Position numbers and translations under genes: made by a program | Source: an uncultured Opitutaceae bacterium | GTDB lineage: Bacteria; Verrucomicrobiota; Verrucomicrobiia; Opitutales; Opitutaceae | Assembly (NCBI GenBank): GCA_903862935.1 | Contig: CAIOZY010000010.1 | Location: 1-64,000 of the forward strand | Direction: 5' to 3' | DNA: 64,000 nucleotides | Part shown: positions 43,624 to 52,454 of the stretch, in pieces | Layout of the letters: each line of letters begins with the position of its first letter | How positions within the stretch are numbered: the first letter of the stretch is position 1 | The notes under the pieces: model-generated | Databases searched by the model: none | The model's input: the letters and a program-made list of their open reading frames with translations, nothing else | What the model was told of the DNA's origin: nothing

Positions 43624-45288
43624 ATGCATGCTCACCCCCTTCACCTCGTGATTGTCGGAGGCGTAGCGGCCGGCGCCTCGGCGGCCGCTCGGGCTCGTCG
43701 ATTGTCGGAGGCAGCGGTAATCACCATGATCGAGCGGGGGCCTGACGTCTCCTTCGCAAACTGCGGCCTTCCCTATTTCATAGGCGGCGAAATCGCGGAC
43801 AGGTCGGCCCTTTCCGTGCAGACGCCCCAGACGCTGAAGGCTATGCTCAACCTCGATGTGCGCACCCGCACCGAGGCCGTAGCGATTGACCGCCCGGGAA
43901 AACGGGTGCGGGTCCGGGGCGGCTCGCCCGGCTCGGAAGAGTGGATCGCCTACGACAAGTTGGTCCTGGCGCCCGGCGCCGTGCCGATCCGGCCGCCCCT
44001 CCCGGGCATAGGCAGCCCGCGGATCCACACGCTGCGCAACCTGCAGGACATGGACCGCATCAAGGCGGCGGCGGTGGCCGCCGAGCAGGTGGTGGTGATA
44101 GGGGGGGGATTCATCGGGGTGGAGATGGCCGAGCAACTTGTCCGGCTCGAGAAGAAGGTGGCCCTCGTAGAGATGCTCGATCAAGTGATCCCCCCGATGG
44201 ACGCGTCGATGACAGTGCTGGTTGAAGATGAACTTAGGCAGGGCGGTGTTGATCTGATCCTGGGAGATGGCGTGGTCGCGTTCGAAGATGGAGGGAAAAC
44301 GATCTGCTCCCTGAGGTCCGGCCGCAAGGTCGAGGCGGACTTGGTTGTACTCGCGATCGGCGTCCGCCCCGACACCGCGCTCGCCCGCGACGCGGGACTA
44401 CTTCTGGACCCGCGCGGGTATATCCGTGTCGACGGTCACATGAGGACAAGCGATCCGGACATTTATGCCGCAGGCGATGCCGTGCTCGTGTCGGACTATG
44501 TGTCCGGGGATCCGTGCACGGTTGCCTTGGGGGGGCCTGCGAACCGTCAAGGGCGCGCCGCGGCCACCCATATCTTTCGCCCGGACCTGGCTCGGGAGAT
44601 GCCCGGCGCCATAGGCACGGCGATCGTGCGGGCCTTCAACGCTACGGCAGGCCTGACGGGGTGGTCCGAGAAGCGACTGCGCGCCGCCGGTCGCAGCTAC
44701 CGGTCCACGACCGTCAACGACAAGCACCACGCCGGATATTTTCCCGCGGCCCAGCCGCTGATGCTGAAGCTTCTGTGGGATCCCGCAACGGGTCGGGTGC
44801 TCGGAGCCCAAGTCACCGGCCTGGACGGTGTCGACAAGCGGCTTGACGTCCTTGCGACGGCGATCGCGGGAGGACTCACGATCGATCGCCTCGCTCAGCT
44901 GGAACTCGCGTATGCGCCCCCCTTTGGATCGGCGAAGGACATCGTTAATCTAGCCGGGATGTCCGCGTGCAATGCCCGTGACGGCCTAGTTGATCCGGCA
45001 GGCGAGCTGCCGGGAGACCCAACCGTGCAGATTGTCGATGTGCGCCCTCAGGGGCATGCGAAGGCCCATCCCTTTCCCGCGGGGGGGCGGGCCGTGGTCA
45101 ACATCCCGTTGGATGTCCTCCGTTCCCGGCTGGGCGAGCTTGACCGTTCGCGCCCGGTCGTCGCGGTCTGCGCGCTTGGGAAGAACTCATACTTTGCGGC
45201 ACGGATTCTCGCGCAGAATGGCTTCAGTGTGCAGAGCCTGAGCGGAGGCCTGAGGGCAAGCCTGGACCGCACTTGCTCAACCTGGTAG
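43624..45288 (+). CDS. CoA-disulfide/polysulfide reductase fused to rhodanese
   Basis: A 554-residue fusion. Residues 1-445 are a FAD/NAD(P)H pyridine nucleotide-disulfide reductase: Rossmann motifs 'VIVGGVAAGASAAARAR' and 'VVVIGGGFIGVEMAEQL', the single redox Cys47 in 'FANCGLPYF' typical of CoA-disulfide reductase, and 'DIYAAGDA'. Residues about 465-550 are a rhodanese domain with Cys516 ('VCALGKNS'). Such proteins reduce CoA-persulfide, polysulfide or sulfur with NADH. It starts 9 bases after dsrP, so it may be the last gene of the operon and detoxify or recycle sulfane sulfur. Its codons end in A or T more often than those of its dsr neighbours, which hints at a separate origin or lower expression. 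Confidence 0.88.
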   Translation: MHAHPLHLVIVGGVAAGASAAARARRLSEAAVITMIERGPDVSFANCGLPYFIGGEIADRSALSVQTPQTLKAMLNLDVRTRTEAVAIDRPGKRVRVRGGSPGSEEWIAYDKLVLAPGAVPIRPPLPGIGSPRIHTLRNLQDMDRIKAAAVAAEQVVVIGGGFIGVEMAEQLVRLEKKVALVEMLDQVIPPMDASMTVLVEDELRQGGVDLILGDGVVAFEDGGKTICSLRSGRKVEADLVVLAIGVRPDTALARDAGLLLDPRGYIRVDGHMRTSDPDIYAAGDAVLVSDYVSGDPCTVALGGPANRQGRAAATHIFRPDLAREMPGAIGTAIVRAFNATAGLTGWSEKRLRAAGRSYRSTTVNDKHHAGYFPAAQPLMLKLLWDPATGRVLGAQVTGLDGVDKRLDVLATAIAGGLTIDRLAQLELAYAPPFGSAKDIVNLAGMSACNARDGLVDPAGELPGDPTVQIVDVRPQGHAKAHPFPAGGRAVVNIPLDVLRSRLGELDRSRPVVAVCALGKNSYFAARILAQNGFSVQSLSGGLRASLDRTCSTW

Positions 45289-45369
45289 CGGCCCAATCTG
45301 ACCGGGCCTGCCAGAAGCGTTTGGCCTATCTTTGGCTCCAAAAACAAGGAGGGTTGCTTCAAGCTCCGG

Positions 45370-46146
45370 TCATGCCTCGGGTACGGCTGCCGTTTCCCGG
45401 GCGCATACCCCCCCGATAATCACGATCGCCGGGGAGGCGATCGCGGCCGCCTCGGAGCGCTCGGCGAGCGTGGACAGGGTCGCCAGGACCTCGCGCCGGC
45501 GCTCGGTCGTCGCAGCCTCGATGATCGCCGCCGGGGTGTCCCCGGACAGCCCGCCGTCCATGAGCCGCTGCGTGATGGACGCCAGGCGGTGGCGGCCCAT
45601 GTAGATGCACAGGGTCGCCCGGAGCTTGGCATAGTCCTCCCAGCGCACCGCGCTCTCGGGCTTGCCCGGGGACTCGTGGCCGGTGAGGAAGACCAGGGCC
45701 GAGGCGTGCGCCCGGTGGGTGAGGGGTATGCCGGACGAGGCCGCCGCCCCAAGGGCCGCCGTGATGCCGGGAATCACCTGAACGGGGATTCCCGCCTGAG
45801 TCAGGGTCTCGGCCTCCTCGCCGCCCCTGCCGAAGACGAAGGGGTCTCCGCCCTTCAGCCGGACGACTCGCTTTCCCTGCTTGGCCAGAGCGACAAGAAT
45901 CTGCTCGATCTCCTCCTGAGGCTTGCAGGGGTGCCCGGCCTGCTTTCCCACGAACACCCGCTCGCAGCCCGCCGGGATCTCGGCGAGGATGCCGGGGGAG
46001 ACCAGGTAGTCATAAACCACGACGTCGGCCGAATGGATGAGCCGCAGAGCCTTCACCGTGAGCAGTTCCGGATCGCCGGGACCCGCGCCCACGAGGCACA
46101 CCGTTCCGGGTGCAAATGAAGTTTGCTTGCATTGGGGCGAGTTCAT
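45370..46146 (-). CDS. cobA: uroporphyrinogen-III C-methyltransferase (siroheme synthesis)
   Basis: A 258-residue SUMT. Landmarks: '[16 protein letters not shown]', '[10 protein letters not shown]', '[22 protein letters not shown]' and the SAM-binding '[22 protein letters not shown]'. It methylates uroporphyrinogen III at C2 and C7 to precorrin-2, the precursor of the siroheme in DsrAB (and of cobalamin). No CysG-type dehydrogenase/chelatase domain is attached. It is convergent with the CoA-disulfide reductase gene, next to the dsr operon, and the operator shared with dsr lies 64 bases upstream. The start giving 'MNSPQCK' was chosen; an upstream extension would run through the operator. Confidence 0.93.
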   Translation of the reverse strand: MNSPQCKQTSFAPGTVCLVGAGPGDPELLTVKALRLIHSADVVVYDYLVSPGILAEIPAGCERVFVGKQAGHPCKPQEEIEQILVALAKQGKRVVRLKGGDPFVFGRGGEEAETLTQAGIPVQVIPGITAALGAAASSGIPLTHRAHASALVFLTGHESPGKPESAVRWEDYAKLRATLCIYMGRHRLASITQRLMDGGLSGDTPAAIIEAATTERRREVLATLSTLAERSEAAAIASPAIVIIGGVCARETAAVPEA

Positions 46147-46209
46147 GGGGTGTTTGGTCCTCTTGGGTGGGATGCTGTCCCGGGCGCGGGGTGCCTGCAA
46201 CCGGACAAA

Positions 46210-46223
46210 TTTCGAAAGCGAAA
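46210..46223 (-). promoter_or_regulatory. WTTCG-N4-CGAAA operator before cobA
   Basis: Sequence TTTCGAAAGCGAAA (written on the plus strand), a perfect match to both half sites, 64-77 bases upstream of cobA in the divergent gap with carB. Siroheme supply would thus be co-regulated with the SQ and dsr genes. An effect on carB (128 bases away) is less likely. Confidence 0.65.
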
Positions 46224-46260
46224 CAATTAAGGCCGACTGAATCCCCAAATACGACCCCTA

Positions 46261-46292
46261 ATGGGCCGTCAAGGGCCCATGACGGGTTTTTT
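46261..46292 (+). promoter_or_regulatory. leader hairpin with T-run before carB
   Basis: A 7-bp perfect stem (46261-46267 with 46274-46280, 6-base loop), then six bases and a run of six T (46287-46292), about 60 bases before carB. It resembles an intrinsic terminator in the leader, so attenuation of carB by pyrimidine supply is possible. The gap between stem and T-run makes this uncertain. Confidence 0.35.
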
Positions 46293-46350
46293 CCCAGTTC
46301 CTCCTTGCGGAGGCATTGGCCTGCCACAACTCTCCCGGGAGTCCACGCCC

Positions 46351-49300
46351 ATGCCGAAACGCAGCGACCTGAAGTCCATCCTGATCATCGGCGCCGGCCC
46401 CATCGTTATTGGGCAGGCCTGCGAGTTCGACTATTCAGGCACCCAAGCCTGCAAGGCGCTGCGGGAGGAGGGCTACCGGGTCGTCCTGGTCAATTCCAAC
46501 CCGGCGACGATCATGACCGATCCGGAATTCGCGGACGTGACCTACATCGAGCCGCTGACCCCGGAGATTCTCGAGAAGATCATCGCCGCCGAGCGGCCCT
46601 CGGCCCTCCTGCCCACCCTGGGCGGACAGACCGCCCTGAACCTGGCGATGGACCTGCACAACCAGGGCATCCTCGCCCGCTACGGGGTGGAGATGATCGG
46701 CGCGAAGCCGGCGGCGATCGCCAAAGGCGAGGACCGGGAGCTCTTCAAGCAGGCGATGATCAAGATCGGGCTCGATGTCGCCAAGTCGCGGACCGTGCGG
46801 AAGATGGAGGACGCCCGCGCGGCCGCCGAGGAGCTGGGCGTCTTTCCGCTGATCATCCGGCCGTCGTTCACCCTCGGGGGCGCCGGCGGCGGCATCGCCT
46901 ACAACAAGGAAGAGTTCGAGCAGATCGTCTCCAACGGGCTCGACATCTCCCCGGTGCACGAGGTGCTGATCGAGGAGTGCCTGCTCGGCTGGAAGGAATT
47001 CGAGATGGAGGTGATGCGCGACCACAAGGACCAGTGCGTCGTCATCTGCTCGATCGAGAACTTCGACCCCATGGGGGTCCACACGGGCGACTCAATAACG
47101 GTCGCCCCCGCGATGACGCTCACCGACAAGGAGTACCAGGTGATGCGGGATGCCTCCTTCGCGGTGATCCGCGAGATCGGGGTCGAGACGGGCGGCTCCA
47201 ACATCCAGTTCTCCGTCGACCCGCAGACCGGGCGCATGGTCGTGATCGAGATGAACCCACGGGTGTCGCGCTCGTCGGCCCTCGCCTCGAAGGCCACGGG
47301 CTTCCCCATCGCCAAGATCGCCGCAAAGCTCGCGGTCGGCTACGCCCTGGACGAGCTCCGCAATGACATCACCCGGCTCACGCCCGCGAGCTTCGAGCCG
47401 ACGATCGACTACGTGGTGACCAAGGTCCCGCGCTTCACCTTCGAGAAGTTTCCGGATGCCGACGCCGCGCTCACCTCCTCGATGAAGTCCGTGGGCGAGG
47501 CGATGGCGATCGGCAGGACCTTCAAGGAGTCGATCCAGAAGGCGCTTCGCTCGCTGGAGATCGGGGCCCGCGGCTTCGGCGGGGGCGGCCGGATGGGCGG
47601 CGACGAGATCCCCGAGGACGCGCTCATCAAGACCCGGCTGGGCACGCCCAACGCCGAGCGAATCTTCTACATCCGCCATGCGTTCAGGGCCGGCTACACG
47701 GTCGACCAGATCTTCGAACTGACCAAGATCGACCCCTGGTTTCTGCACCAGCTGCGCGAGATCCACGAGATGGAGGATAGCATCCGGGGCCAGACCCTGG
47801 CCGGGATCGGGACCGACCACCTGCGTCGCGCGAAGCAGTTCGGGTTCTGCGACGCCCAGCTCGCCCACTTGTTCTCGAGCGACCTCGCCTCCGTCCGGGC
47901 CGAGCGCAAGAGCCGGGGCATCCACACGACCTACCGGCTCGTGGACACCTGCGCGGCGGAGTTCGAGGCCTTCACGCCCTATTACTACTCGAGCTATGGC
48001 GACGAGAACGAGGTCATCCCCTCGGCCAAGCCCAAGATCATGATCATCGGCGGCGGCCCCAACCGGATCGGGCAGGGGATCGAGTTCGACTACTGCTGCG
48101 TTCACGCGAGCTACGCGCTGCGGGAGATCGGGTACGAGACGGTGATGGTGAACTCCAACCCGGAGACCGTCTCCACCGACTACGACACGAGTGACCGGCT
48201 GTACTTCGAGCCGCTGACCCTCGAGGACGTGCTGGAGGTCTACCAGCAGGAGCAGTGCGTCGGCGCGATCGTCCAATTCGGCGGCCAGACCCCGCTGAAC
48301 CTCTCCTCGGCCCTCAAAGCGAACGGGGTCAACATCATCGGGACCTCACCGGAGAGCATCGAGATCGCCGAGGACCGGAAGCTCTTTGCCGCGATCCTGA
48401 ACAAGATCGGGCTCAAGCAGCCCGCCAACCGCACGGCCTTGAGCGAGGGCGAGGCGGCCGCCTTCGCCGCCGAGGTCGGCTACCCGGTGCTCCTGCGCCC
48501 CTCGTTCGTCCTGGGCGGGCGGGGCATGTTCATTGTCGACAGCGAGGCGGAGCTGAAGGCGGTGGTCCGCCAGGTGTTCGACGTGATGCCGGGCAAGCCC
48601 GTGCTGATCGACAAATTCCTGGAGGACGCAATCGAGCTCGACGTGGACTGCATCAGCGACGGGTCCACAACCGTGATCGGCGGGATGCTTGAGCACATCG
48701 AGTACGCCGGGGTCCACTCCGGCGACGCCTCGATGGTGATGCCGCCCCACACCCTGAATGCCGAGATGAAGACGACGGTCCGGACTGCGAGCTTCGCCCT
48801 GGCGAGGGAGCTCAAGGTCGTGGGGCTGATGAACGTGCAGTTTGCGATCAAGGACGGCGAGCTGTACGTCCTGGAGGTGAACCCCAGGGCGTCCCGCACC
48901 GTGCCCTTTGTCTCGAAGGCGATCGGGGTGCCCCTGGCAAAACTCGCCGCAAAGCTCATGACGGGCCGAACGCTCGCGGAGCTGGGCTACACCCGAGAGC
49001 TCACCCCCAAGCACTGGTGCGTCAAGGAGTCGGTATTCCCCTTCGTGCGGTTTCCCGGAGCGATGATCACGCTGGGCCCCGAGATGCGCTCCACGGGGGA
49101 GGTCATGGGGGTCGACGACGACCTGGGGCTCGCCTTTGCCAAGGCAGAGGCCGCCGCCAGGCCCGGCCTTCCGACCAAGGGCAACGTGTTCCTGAGCGTC
49201 AAGGACACCGACAAACCGGGGGCGGTCGAGGTGGCGCGCTCCCTCGAGCAGCTGGGCTTCACGATCTACTCGACGAGCGGCACGGCTAAATTGCTGGCCG

Positions 49301-49587
49301 ACAGCGGGGTCGCCGTGAAGCGCCTCGCGAAGATCAGCGAGGGCCGGCCGAACTCGGTCGACATGATCAAGAACGGCCAGATCGCCATGGTCATCAACAC
49401 GCCGAGCGGCATGATCCCCCGGCGCGACGAGAACGCGATTCGGGCGGCTGCCTACGCGCACAACGTGTGCCTGATGACGACCCTTGCCGGAGCCCGTGCC
49501 GCCGCCTACGGGATCCGGGCCCTGCGGGACAAGCCGGTCGGGGTCCGCCCGATTCAGCATTACCGGGGCAACGTGATTCCGGTGTGA
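46351..49587 (+). CDS. carB: carbamoyl-phosphate synthase, large subunit
   Basis: A 1078-residue CarB, the usual length. Two homologous ATP-grasp halves are visible, each starting with a nucleotide-binding motif ('[21 protein letters not shown]' near residue 10 and '[20 protein letters not shown]' near residue 560), with 'GGQTALNLA' and 'GGQTPLNLS' repeats. The C-terminal MGS-like allosteric domain follows at about residues 945-1078 ('TSGTAKLL'). It makes carbamoyl phosphate for arginine and pyrimidines with ammonia from CarA, which is not in the window. ATG chosen at 'MPKRSDLKS'. Confidence 0.97.
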   Translation: MPKRSDLKSILIIGAGPIVIGQACEFDYSGTQACKALREEGYRVVLVNSNPATIMTDPEFADVTYIEPLTPEILEKIIAAERPSALLPTLGGQTALNLAMDLHNQGILARYGVEMIGAKPAAIAKGEDRELFKQAMIKIGLDVAKSRTVRKMEDARAAAEELGVFPLIIRPSFTLGGAGGGIAYNKEEFEQIVSNGLDISPVHEVLIEECLLGWKEFEMEVMRDHKDQCVVICSIENFDPMGVHTGDSITVAPAMTLTDKEYQVMRDASFAVIREIGVETGGSNIQFSVDPQTGRMVVIEMNPRVSRSSALASKATGFPIAKIAAKLAVGYALDELRNDITRLTPASFEPTIDYVVTKVPRFTFEKFPDADAALTSSMKSVGEAMAIGRTFKESIQKALRSLEIGARGFGGGGRMGGDEIPEDALIKTRLGTPNAERIFYIRHAFRAGYTVDQIFELTKIDPWFLHQLREIHEMEDSIRGQTLAGIGTDHLRRAKQFGFCDAQLAHLFSSDLASVRAERKSRGIHTTYRLVDTCAAEFEAFTPYYYSSYGDENEVIPSAKPKIMIIGGGPNRIGQGIEFDYCCVHASYALREIGYETVMVNSNPETVSTDYDTSDRLYFEPLTLEDVLEVYQQEQCVGAIVQFGGQTPLNLSSALKANGVNIIGTSPESIEIAEDRKLFAAILNKIGLKQPANRTALSEGEAAAFAAEVGYPVLLRPSFVLGGRGMFIVDSEAELKAVVRQVFDVMPGKPVLIDKFLEDAIELDVDCISDGSTTVIGGMLEHIEYAGVHSGDASMVMPPHTLNAEMKTTVRTASFALARELKVVGLMNVQFAIKDGELYVLEVNPRASRTVPFVSKAIGVPLAKLAAKLMTGRTLAELGYTRELTPKHWCVKESVFPFVRFPGAMITLGPEMRSTGEVMGVDDDLGLAFAKAEAAARPGLPTKGNVFLSVKDTDKPGAVEVARSLEQLGFTIYSTSGTAKLLADSGVAVKRLAKISEGRPNSVDMIKNGQIAMVINTPSGMIPRRDENAIRAAAYAHNVCLMTTLAGARAAAYGIRALRDKPVGVRPIQHYRGNVIPV

Positions 49588-49597
49588 GGCTTTTTCC

Positions 49598-50446
49598 ATG
49601 GCCGATTCCCAGACCCTAGTCGCCCTCCTGCACGGGCCGGACCAGCCGGGCATCGTCGCCCGCGTCGCCGGATGGATCTTCGTGCGCGGAGGCAACATCC
49701 TCCACGCCGACCAGCACCGGGACATGGAGGCCGGCATCTTTTTCCAGCGGGTCGAGTGGGAGCCCGGCCCCGGATCCTCGGGGGCGGGGGATTTTGTCGC
49801 GTTCGCGGCCAGCCTGGGCATGGCGGCCCTCGTCACCTCGTCGGCCGACCGGCCCCGGGTTGCCGTCTTCGTCTCCAAGTTCGACCACTGTTTTCACGAC
49901 CTGGCCCTGCGTTGGCGCGCCGGCGAGTTCAGCGCCGACCTGGTGGCCGTGGTGTCGAACCACTCGGACCTGGCCGAGGCCGCCCGCGGCTACGGGCTGC
50001 CGTTTCACCTGGTGGCGCTTCCCTCCGGGGGCAAGGCTGCGGCGGAGGCCCGGCAGCTTCAGATCCTTCGCGAGCTCAATATCGACTTGGTCATCCTGGC
50101 CCGGTACATGCAGGTCCTCTCGGCCGAGTTTCTTGCCGACTTCGGGCGCCCGGTGATCAACATCCACCACTCCTTCCTTCCCGCCTTCGCCGGGGGCAAG
50201 CCCTACCACCAGGCCCACGAGCGGGGGGTGAAGCTGATCGGGGCGACGGCCCACTACGCCACGGCCGAGCTGGACGACGGCCCCATCATCCAGCAGGACG
50301 TGGCCCGGGTCACCCACCGCCACAGCGTCGCGGACCTGGTTCGCAAGGGCAGGGACCTGGAAAAACTCGTCCTGGCCCAGGCCGTGCGCTGGCATCTGGA
50401 GGGACGCGTCCTCGTCTACGGCCGAAAGACGGTCGTTTTCGACTAG
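49598..50446 (+). CDS. purU: formyltetrahydrofolate deformylase
   Basis: A 282-residue PurU, 10 bases after carB. An N-terminal ACT domain ('LLHGPDQPGIVARVAGWIF', residues 9-80) is followed by a formyltransferase-type hydrolase domain with the catalytic elements 'INIHHSFLPAF' (Asn, His) and 'LDDGPIIQQD' (Asp). It hydrolyses 10-formyl-THF to formate and THF, balancing one-carbon pools and supplying formate to purine synthesis. Confidence 0.95.
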   Translation: MADSQTLVALLHGPDQPGIVARVAGWIFVRGGNILHADQHRDMEAGIFFQRVEWEPGPGSSGAGDFVAFAASLGMAALVTSSADRPRVAVFVSKFDHCFHDLALRWRAGEFSADLVAVVSNHSDLAEAARGYGLPFHLVALPSGGKAAAEARQLQILRELNIDLVILARYMQVLSAEFLADFGRPVINIHHSFLPAFAGGKPYHQAHERGVKLIGATAHYATAELDDGPIIQQDVARVTHRHSVADLVRKGRDLEKLVLAQAVRWHLEGRVLVYGRKTVVFD

Positions 50447-50519
50447 ACTGGGGCAATTTCGGGGATTTACACCGCTTCGGGGTTTTGCTCTTGTAACCGT
50501 TTACCAACAAAGAACGCCC

Positions 50520-51239
50520 GTGACCACGCCAGCCACACCCTCAGCCCCCAAGCCCGCCGCCGGCCCGAACAAGCCCGCCGCCGAGGGCCAAGCCCCCGTT
50601 GCCTCGCCGATCGACGAGCACCTGCATGGATTCTGGAAGGACAACGGCCGCACGATCCTCGGGGTCTGCGTGGTCGCCCTGGTCCTTTATATTGGCAACG
50701 GACTCTGGGAGTACTGGGGCCTCCAGAAGGAGGCTGCCGTGGAGGTCGAGTTTGCCGCCTGCTCGAACCCCGAGAAGTTCAAGGCCTTTGCCGCAGCCCA
50801 CCCGGGCCACACCCTCGCAGGGATCGCGGAGCTGCGCCTGGCCGACGCCGCCTACGCCTCCCAGCGGTCCGCCGAGGCGGTCGATGGCTACGCGAAGGCC
50901 GCGGCCGACCTCAAGGCAACCCCCCTTGGCTCCCGCGCCCAGCTCGGGCTGGCCATGGCCCAGATCCAGGCCGGGAAGGCCTCGGAGGGTGAGACGGCCC
51001 TGCGCCAGCTCGCCGCCGACCTGCGTCAGTTCAAGGCCGTCCGGGTCGAGGCCACCTACCAGCTCGCCAGCCTCGCCGCTTCGGCCGGCAAGTCCGACGA
51101 GGTCCAGAAGCTCGCCCTCCAGGCGATGCAGATCGACGCGAACAGCCCCTGGGCCCAGCGCGCCTTCGGGCTGCAGGCCAAGCAGGCTGCGCAGCCCCCG
51201 GCCCAGCCCGCCCCCGCCCCCAAGCCGGCGGCCAAGTGA
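50520..51239 (+). CDS. membrane-anchored TPR protein (YfgM-like)
   Basis: A 239-residue protein started at GTG. A Pro/Ala-rich cytoplasmic N-terminus (1-40) is followed by one transmembrane helix ('TILGVCVVALVLYIGNGLW', about 47-65), then a tetratricopeptide-like helical repeat domain (about 80-225) and an Ala/Pro-rich tail. The layout is that of YfgM/TPR_21 proteins, which assist the Sec translocon or chaperone periplasmic proteins. It is upstream of accA on the same strand, with no functional link evident. Confidence 0.7.
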   Translation: MTTPATPSAPKPAAGPNKPAAEGQAPVASPIDEHLHGFWKDNGRTILGVCVVALVLYIGNGLWEYWGLQKEAAVEVEFAACSNPEKFKAFAAAHPGHTLAGIAELRLADAAYASQRSAEAVDGYAKAAADLKATPLGSRAQLGLAMAQIQAGKASEGETALRQLAADLRQFKAVRVEATYQLASLAASAGKSDEVQKLALQAMQIDANSPWAQRAFGLQAKQAAQPPAQPAPAPKPAAK

Positions 51240-51301
51240 GCCTGTAGGGCCCCGCCGGCCAAGTTGACAGGATCGAAGCCGAACTTGTACCGTTCCGGCC
51301 G

Positions 51302-52282
51302 ATGAAGCCCCCGGCATACGTCTTGGAGTTCGAGAAGCCCCTGCGCGACCTCTCCAAGCAGCTCGACGAGCTCAGGCAGCGCTCGATCGAGACCAACGAG
51401 GACCTGAACAAGGAGATTTTTGCCGTCGAAAAGCGCATCAAGCAGGCCCAGGGCGAGATTTTCTCGAACCTCACCCCCTGGCAGCGAGTCCAGATCGCCC
51501 GGCATCCGAAGCGGCCCTACGCCCTGGACTACGTCGAGCTGATCTTCGAGAAGTTCCAGGAGCTGCACGGCGATCGCCAGTTCAATGACGACCGTGCGCT
51601 GGTCGGCGGCCCCGCCTTCTTCGAGGGCAGGAGCGTGATGATCGTCGCCCACCAGAAGGGCAGGGACACCAAGGACAAGATCGCGCGCAATTTCGGCATG
51701 CCCCAGCCCGAGGGCTACAGGAAGGCCCTGCGCCTGATGCGCATGGCCGAGAAGTTCGGGCTGCCTGTGGTCACGCTGATCGACACGCCCGGGGCATTCC
51801 CCGGGATCGGGTCCGAGGAGCGCCATGTCTCCGAGGCGATCGCGGTCAACCTGCGGGAGATGGCGATGCTCAGAACGCCGACGATTTCCGTCGTCGTGGG
51901 GGAGGGCGGCTCGGGTGGGGCCCTGGGGATCGGGGTCACCGACCGGGTGCTCATGTTCGAGAACAGCTACTACTCGGTGATCTCCCCGGAGGGCTGCGCG
52001 GCGATCCTGTGGAAGGACGGGGCGGAGGCGCCCTCGGCGGCCGCCGCGATGAAGGTCAGCGCCGAGCACCTCCACAAGTTTGGGGTCGTCGAGGAGATCG
52101 TCCCGGAGCCTGAGGGAGGAGCCCACAACGACCCGGCGGCCGCGGCGGCGTCCCTGAAGTCGGCGCTTCATCGGCACTTGGACGCCCTGTGCGCCCTCTC
52201 GCCCGAGGCCCTCTTCGAGGGCCGGCACAACCGCTACCGGCACCTCGGGGTGTACGAGGAAGCCAGCGCGTCCAAGAGCTGA
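51302..52282 (+). CDS. accA: acetyl-CoA carboxylase carboxyltransferase, alpha subunit
   Basis: A 326-residue AccA of normal length: N-terminal coiled helices ('FEKPLRDLSKQLDELRQRS'), then the crotonase-like core with 'RHPKRPYALDYVELIFE', 'IDTPGAFPGIGSEER' and 'GEGGSGGALGIGVTDRVLMFENSYYSVISPEGCAAILWKD'. With AccD it transfers the carboxyl group from carboxybiotin to acetyl-CoA, making malonyl-CoA for fatty acid synthesis. The biotin ligase gene is 9 kb downstream. Confidence 0.97.
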   Translation: MKPPAYVLEFEKPLRDLSKQLDELRQRSIETNEDLNKEIFAVEKRIKQAQGEIFSNLTPWQRVQIARHPKRPYALDYVELIFEKFQELHGDRQFNDDRALVGGPAFFEGRSVMIVAHQKGRDTKDKIARNFGMPQPEGYRKALRLMRMAEKFGLPVVTLIDTPGAFPGIGSEERHVSEAIAVNLREMAMLRTPTISVVVGEGGSGGALGIGVTDRVLMFENSYYSVISPEGCAAILWKDGAEAPSAAAAMKVSAEHLHKFGVVEEIVPEPEGGAHNDPAAAAASLKSALHRHLDALCALSPEALFEGRHNRYRHLGVYEEASASKS

Positions 52283-52454
52283 GCCTGCCCATCGCCTGCA
52301 ATTAGGTCAGAAAGTGTATCATCTGCGGCCGGATGGCCCCCTTGAGGCGTTCCTTCCGGTTTAGTCCCGGGGAATGGGGTATTTTTAAGGGATCGCTGAC
52401 TGCCCTTATCTTGTTTTCCCTGGCGGCGGTTAGGTGTATGTCACGAGCCGCGCG

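Noticed and set aside
46147-46248. Longer CobA start at 46248
   Set aside because: The extra 34 residues have no family similarity and run across the operator; the start at 46146 gives a normal SUMT.
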